Part shown: positions 60,261-64,000 of the stretch, one piece after another
Layout: every line of letters begins with the position of its first letter
Numbering within the stretch: the stretch's first letter is position 1
Assembly (NCBI RefSeq): GCF_004310685.1
Contig: NZ_SISG01000001.1
Location: forward strand, 372,001 to 436,000
Direction: 5' to 3'
DNA length: 64,000 nt
Source: Glaciihabitans arcticus
GTDB lineage: Bacteria > Actinomycetota > Actinomycetes > Actinomycetales > Microbacteriaceae
Made by a program: the position numbers and the translations under genes
The notes under the pieces: model-generated
Seen by the model: only the letters and a program-made list of their open reading frames with translations
Database searches by the model: none
What the model was told of the DNA's origin: nothing

Positions 60261-61088
60261 CTAGTAGTCGCAGTAGTCGGCGATCCACCTATAGATCGCA
60301 ACGCGCACCTCGTCGCTGACCGGCACATAAACGAGTCCCTCGATCTCCGCCACCCTCACCCGCACCGGAAAAAACGTGCCGCGTTTGTCCTCCGCGACCG
60401 CGTGCGGGTCGCAGCGACTCGGCACGAACCGCAGCGTCACCGTCGTTGGGCTGGTCACACGCACGCCGACGGCTACCGATTCGATCGGTTCGCCCGCGTC
60501 GTCGACGACCGAGAGCAGCACGGTGCGGTCCACCGCCACGATCTCGAGCTCGCCCTCCGCGCCGGTCGGGCTCGACACGAGGTCGAGGGACGCGGGTTCG
60601 TGGGCGCCGCGGCTCCACTCGAGGGTGGGCGCTGCCACGATCGGGGCCACGTCGTCGACCGCCTGGCCCAGGCAGTCCTCCCGCGCGATGGTTGCGAGGC
60701 GGTCGAGGGGATCGACCGGCGTGACCGATGCCGTGCCCCTCATAGAGCCGATCGCGAACTCGACGGTGACCCGAGGGTCGGCGTCATGCTGCGGTGCACA
60801 CACCGAGGCGGGAAGGGTGACCCGCAGGTTCACTGTCGCCCCCGCGCGCAGCTCGGTGCCTCGGGACCATTCGGCCGGGGCGGCGAAACGCGGGGAGGTG
60901 AAGGTCGCACGGGTGAGGGTGAGCGGGGCATCCTCACCGTTGAAAATCGAGATCTCGAGCGTGCGCGACGCGTAGTCCGACCGGTTCTGCAGCACGGACA
61001 CCTCTACGCCGTCGGGCAGGCCAGCGGACGCGGGCGCGCAGCCGGCAAGAACCAGAAGGCTCAGGATGACGACCAGCGCGCGACGCAT
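60261..61088 (-). CDS. Lipoprotein of unknown function
   Basis: 275 residues. Lipobox LVLAGCAP at 16-23. The mature part is beta-rich (SRTLEISIFNGEDAPLTLTR) and contains four further Cys. TAGCAT on the minus strand (61100-61095) lies 6 nt before the ATG. It sits between two paralogous response regulators and could be an input or output of that signalling, but nothing in the sequence shows it. Confidence 0.8.
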   Translation of the reverse strand: MRRALVVILSLLVLAGCAPASAGLPDGVEVSVLQNRSDYASRTLEISIFNGEDAPLTLTRATFTSPRFAAPAEWSRGTELRAGATVNLRVTLPASVCAPQHDADPRVTVEFAIGSMRGTASVTPVDPLDRLATIAREDCLGQAVDDVAPIVAAPTLEWSRGAHEPASLDLVSSPTGAEGELEIVAVDRTVLLSVVDDAGEPIESVAVGVRVTSPTTVTLRFVPSRCDPHAVAEDKRGTFFPVRVRVAEIEGLVYVPVSDEVRVAIYRWIADYCDY

Positions 61089-61118
61089 GACCCCATGCTA
61101 GCCAGCGGCCGACGGTCA

Positions 61119-61793
61119 CTACTCGGGCGCGATCCAGCCCACGCGGAGCGCATGCTGGCGCAGCAGCACGCGGTTGCTCAGGTCGATGTCGACCGCGACG
61201 TATTTGCGACGCGCGCGCTTGATGTACGACTTGATGGTCTCGTCGGTCGTGTCCATCTCGAGGGCGACCTCGTGGATCGAGCGACCCGTCGCATACAGGA
61301 CGAGCGCCCGCTGCTCCTGCTTGCCGAGGCCGGCGTCGGGGGTTGCGGCGAAATCCTCGAGCTCGCGCTCGAGGGTCAGGGAGAGGTGGCGTTCGCCGGC
61401 ACCCGCCGAACGGATTGCGAGGATGAGTTCCTCGGACGACTCCGTCTTTGGAACGAAGCCGAGGGCGCCCGCGCGCATCGCCGAATGGACGGAGGCGCTG
61501 TCCGCGTGCCGGCTCATCACCACGGCAGAGACCCCCGCCGAGCGCAGCATGCGTATCTTGGTATCGACCGCGATGCCGTCGTCGAGGTTCAGGTCGAGCA
61601 CAACGACGTCCACCGGGAAACCGGGATGCACGAGCAGGTCGGACCAGCGCGAGACCGAGGCCACCACCTCGATGCCGAGCGAGCGGGGAGCGAGCCGGGC
61701 TGTCAGCCCGTCGAGCACCAGCTGGTGGTCGTCGACGATTGCCACGCGGAGCGCGGCAGCGCGCGTTCGCGATCGTGTTGCAGTGTCGGCCAT
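61119..61793 (-). CDS. LuxR-type response regulator, orphan paralogue
   Basis: About 224 residues from ATG 61793 (GGGGG ribosome site). Receiver: RVAIVDDHQLVLDGL, Asp in VDVVVLDLNLDD, KTESS. HTH: LGKQEQRALVLYATGRS and TTDETIKSYIKRARRKY. It matches the regulator at 56803 residue by residue in many blocks (LLxHPxFPVDVV; AGALGxxxKTE; ETxKSYxKRxRxKY). No kinase adjoins it, so it may share the single kinase at 58762. Confidence 0.92.
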   Translation of the reverse strand: MADTATRSRTRAAALRVAIVDDHQLVLDGLTARLAPRSLGIEVVASVSRWSDLLVHPGFPVDVVVLDLNLDDGIAVDTKIRMLRSAGVSAVVMSRHADSASVHSAMRAGALGFVPKTESSEELILAIRSAGAGERHLSLTLERELEDFAATPDAGLGKQEQRALVLYATGRSIHEVALEMDTTDETIKSYIKRARRKYVAVDIDLSNRVLLRQHALRVGWIAPE

Positions 61794-61870
61794 CGATACC
61801 CCCAGGGCTTCCCACTGTACCCGCCTTGCACAGACTGGTCTGTGCCGCAAGACCGGCGAGGGCTGGTGTG

Positions 61871-63076
61871 CTAAGAGGCGAGCAGCCGGCCGAGCTGCGG
61901 GCCGACCGCGGCGTCTTCGATGAGGAAGCCGTCGTGGCCGAACGTCGACTCGATCACCACAGGCTCCGCACCGTCGATGTTGTTCGGCAGCAGCTTCGCG
62001 ATCTGTACCTGGTTCTCCAGCGGGAACAGCCTGTCGCTGTCGATTCCGAGCACCAGCGCCTTCGCCGTCGCCCGTCCGAGGGCGGCAGCGACCCCGCCAC
62101 GTTCGCGGCCGATATCGTGCGAATTCATCGCCTCGACGAGCGTGATGTAGCTGTTCGCGTCGAAACGACGGGTGAACTTGTTGCCGTGGAAGTCGAGGTA
62201 GCTCTCGACCGCGAACCGACCGCCGCCCCCCAGCGGGTTCAGCCCGCTCTGCCAGCTGCGCTCGAACCTGTCATTCAGCTCGCTCGGGGAGCGGTAGTTG
62301 AGCAGCGCCATGCGCCGCGCGAGCGCGAGACCGCGGTACGGCCCCTCGCCCTCCGCCGCCTCGTAGTAGTCGCCGTTCTCGAAGCGCGGGTCGATGCGGA
62401 TCGCCTCGATCTGCACCGAGTTGAGGGCCAGCTGGTCGGCGCTCGAGATAGCCGGTGCGGCGAGGATTCCTACCCGCTCCACCCGGTCGGGGTGGCCCAC
62501 AGCCCACTCGAGCGCCTGCATCCCGCCCATCGAGCCGCCCACCACGGCCGCCCAGCGGTCGATACCCAGGCGTGTGGCGAACTCCGCCTGCGCCGCAACC
62601 TGGTCGCGGATCGTCACGAACGGGAATGACGCGGCCCACTCAGACCCGCTCGGCGAGTGCGATGCGGGGCCGGTCGAGCCCTGGCATCCCCCCAGCATGT
62701 TCGGCGCGACGACGAACCACTTGTCCGTGTCTATCGCCTTGCCGGGGCCGACGATGCCCGACCACCAGCCGGCTGTGGGATGTCCCGGGCCCGGCAACCC
62801 CACAACGTGCGAGTCGCCCGTCAGCGCGTGCAGCACGAGTACCGCGTTGCTCGCGTCGGGCGCGAGCTCGCCCCAGGTCTCGTAGGCGATGCGGACCGTG
62901 GGAAGCCGGCCGCCCCGCTCGAGGTCGAGGCCCCCGATCGACTGGAAACGGCGATTGCCGGGATTGTCCCCGTCGCGCCAGGCGCCCGTCGCGGGCGGCT
63001 TGCCGGCGACCGAGCGCGCGTTCGCCTCGGTGATGAATGCCGAGGGCACCGTGTCTTCGGGAGTCTGCCAGTCCAT
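61871..63076 (-). CDS. metX: Homoserine O-acetyltransferase
   Basis: 401 residues from ATG 63076 (GGGGAG site, plus GATACT 9 nt before). Alpha/beta hydrolase of the MetX family: nucleophile in VGGSMGGMQALEW, Asp in VLGIDSDRLFP, His in TFGHDGFLIED. NMLGGCQGSTGPAS is a family block. It makes O-acetylhomoserine, the substrate of the upstream MetY. The longer upstream frame is noncoding. Confidence 0.95.
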   Translation of the reverse strand: MDWQTPEDTVPSAFITEANARSVAGKPPATGAWRDGDNPGNRRFQSIGGLDLERGGRLPTVRIAYETWGELAPDASNAVLVLHALTGDSHVVGLPGPGHPTAGWWSGIVGPGKAIDTDKWFVVAPNMLGGCQGSTGPASHSPSGSEWAASFPFVTIRDQVAAQAEFATRLGIDRWAAVVGGSMGGMQALEWAVGHPDRVERVGILAAPAISSADQLALNSVQIEAIRIDPRFENGDYYEAAEGEGPYRGLALARRMALLNYRSPSELNDRFERSWQSGLNPLGGGGRFAVESYLDFHGNKFTRRFDANSYITLVEAMNSHDIGRERGGVAAALGRATAKALVLGIDSDRLFPLENQVQIAKLLPNNIDGAEPVVIESTFGHDGFLIEDAAVGPQLGRLLAS

Positions 63077-63127
63077 GTCTCCCCAAGTATCCCGCGTTTC
63101 TCGGGCTGCACTCGCTCTGTTACGCCC

Positions 63128-63187
63128 CGCCAAACCGCAAAAAGTGCTCCAACCGCGAACGGTTGGAGCACTTTTCGAGGGTTGGCG
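63128..63187 (-). terminator. Large hairpin between metY and metX
   Basis: Inner 16-bp perfect stem AAAAGTGCTCCAACCG (63140-63155) with CGGTTGGAGCACTTTT (63160-63175), CGAA loop, and outer pairing CGCCAA (63128-63133) with TTGGCG (63182-63187). It separates metY from metX, so metX probably depends on read-through or on its own promoter. Confidence 0.8.
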
Positions 63188-63194
63188 AGAGTGT

Positions 63195-64000
63195 TTACGC
63201 GCTCGCGTTGGCCGCAGCCGCCGCGCGGGCAGCTGCGAAGCCGGCCGTGAGGTCGGCGAGGATGTCGTCGATGTTCTCGATGCCGACCGAGAGGCGCACG
63301 AGGCCGGGCGTGACACCCGAGGTCAGCTGCTGCTCGGGGGTGAGCTGCGAATGCGTCGTCGAGGCGGGGTGGATGATCAGGCTGCGCACGTCGCCGATGT
63401 TGGCGACGTGGCTGAACAGCTCGACGCTGTTCACGAGCGCACGGCCGGCGTCGACACCGCCCTTGAGCTCGAACGACAGCACTCCGCCGACACCCTTGGG
63501 CGCGTACTTGTCGGCCGCGGCGTACCAGGGGCTCGTGGGGAGTCCCGAGTAGTTGACCGAGGCGACGTCCTCGTGGTTGTCGAGCCACTCGGCGACGGCC
63601 TGGGCATTGGCGACGTGACGCTCGATGCGCAGGCTGAGCGTCTCGATGCCCTGGATGAGGTGGAAAGCGCTGTCGGGCGAGATCGATGCACCGAGGTCGC
63701 GCAGCAGCTGCACGCGTGCCTTGATGATGTACGCGATGCCGTCGCCCAGCACGCCGGTGTAGCTCGCGCCGTGGTAGCTCGGGTCGGGCTCGGTGAGTCC
63801 CGGGAACTTCTCGACGTTCTTCGACCACTCGAACTTGCCGCCGTCGACGATGACGCCGCCGATGACCGTGCCGTGTCCGCCGAGGTACTTGGTGGCCGAG
63901 TGCACGACGATGTCGGCTCCGTGCTCGAACGGGCGGATCAGGTACGGCGTCGCGATCGTGTTGTCGACGATGAGCGGCACGCCGTGCTCGTGCGCGACCT
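63195..64000 (-). CDS. metY: O-acetylhomoserine aminocarboxypropyltransferase (partial, 5' end off window)
   Basis: The last 268 codons. PLP lysine in [13 protein letters not shown], then [36 protein letters not shown] and [20 protein letters not shown], all typical of MetY/Cys-Met PLP enzymes. The frame continues beyond 64000 ([12 protein letters not shown]). It makes homocysteine with sulfide. Confidence 0.94.
   Translation of the reverse strand, partial: VAHEHGVPLIVDNTIATPYLIRPFEHGADIVVHSATKYLGGHGTVIGGVIVDGGKFEWSKNVEKFPGLTEPDPSYHGASYTGVLGDGIAYIIKARVQLLRDLGASISPDSAFHLIQGIETLSLRIERHVANAQAVAEWLDNHEDVASVNYSGLPTSPWYAAADKYAPKGVGGVLSFELKGGVDAGRALVNSVELFSHVANIGDVRSLIIHPASTTHSQLTPEQQLTSGVTPGLVRLSVGIENIDDILADLTAGFAAARAAAAANASA

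Noticed and set aside
60025-60264. 79-codon Cys-containing plus-strand frame (WhiB-like at first glance)
   Set aside because: No WhiB Cys spacing, no ribosome site, and it runs through the terminator hairpin.
61871-63316. Long form of MetX starting at 63316
   Set aside because: The added 80 residues run through the metY end and the terminator hairpin and lack family similarity.

Overview
The window is high-GC DNA with densely packed, often overlapping genes. FtsEX-SmpB-PrfB, a SigR/RsrA-type stress pair, a fused Kgd-type 2-oxoglutarate decarboxylase and a GlgE maltosyltransferase pathway are all present, which points to an actinobacterium. The family is probably Microbacteriaceae (inferred from gene content and protein style, not from a search). 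The sequence reads as chromosomal core: no transposase, phage gene, tRNA gene or CRISPR array was seen.

Layout: (1) 1-4700, a long coiled-coil protein cut by the left edge, a membrane protein with an internal lipobox-like motif, and a thioredoxin-fold protein without CXXC. (2) 4.7-20 kb, alpha-glucan metabolism (glgE-glgB, glgP, glgX plus ybaK and a DUF998 membrane protein), interrupted at 9.3-14.2 kb by a five-gene SipW-type surface-protein cassette: two proteins with SipW-type signal peptides, a multidomain adhesin with a ricin-type lectin end, a protein with an LIKTG/TM/Arg tail, and the dedicated signal peptidase. (3) 20-33 kb, cysteine desulfurase-mnmA, a membrane protein/XRE/MDR operon behind a palindrome-flanked promoter, ligA, prfB, an ABC exporter, ftsEX and smpB. 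(4) 33-44 kb, an FtsX-type ABC transporter, a SIMPL protein, the tmRNA gene, two paralogous septum-formation-type lipoproteins, hisN, rsgA, aroA, and the divergent SigR/RsrA pair. (5) 44-64 kb, kgd, guaB1, two CorC/HlyC proteins, an old yellow enzyme, an NAD(P)HX dehydratase, a GT87-like membrane protein, an MFS carrier, a sensor-kinase / degenerate-kinase / response-regulator operon with a second paralogous regulator nearby, metX and the 3' part of metY.

Regulatory signals seen: GGAAT-N18-GTT promoters before the SigR-type sigma gene and before the old yellow enzyme; a second upstream start for the sigma factor; a 22-bp inverted repeat that would bring the ends of the tmRNA precursor together; a perfect TTGACA-N17-TACATT promoter inside a 19-bp inverted repeat; and many genes with a TANNNT-like box 6-9 nt before the start codon, suggesting widespread leaderless transcripts. 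The most system-like unit is the SipW cassette inside the glycogen locus.
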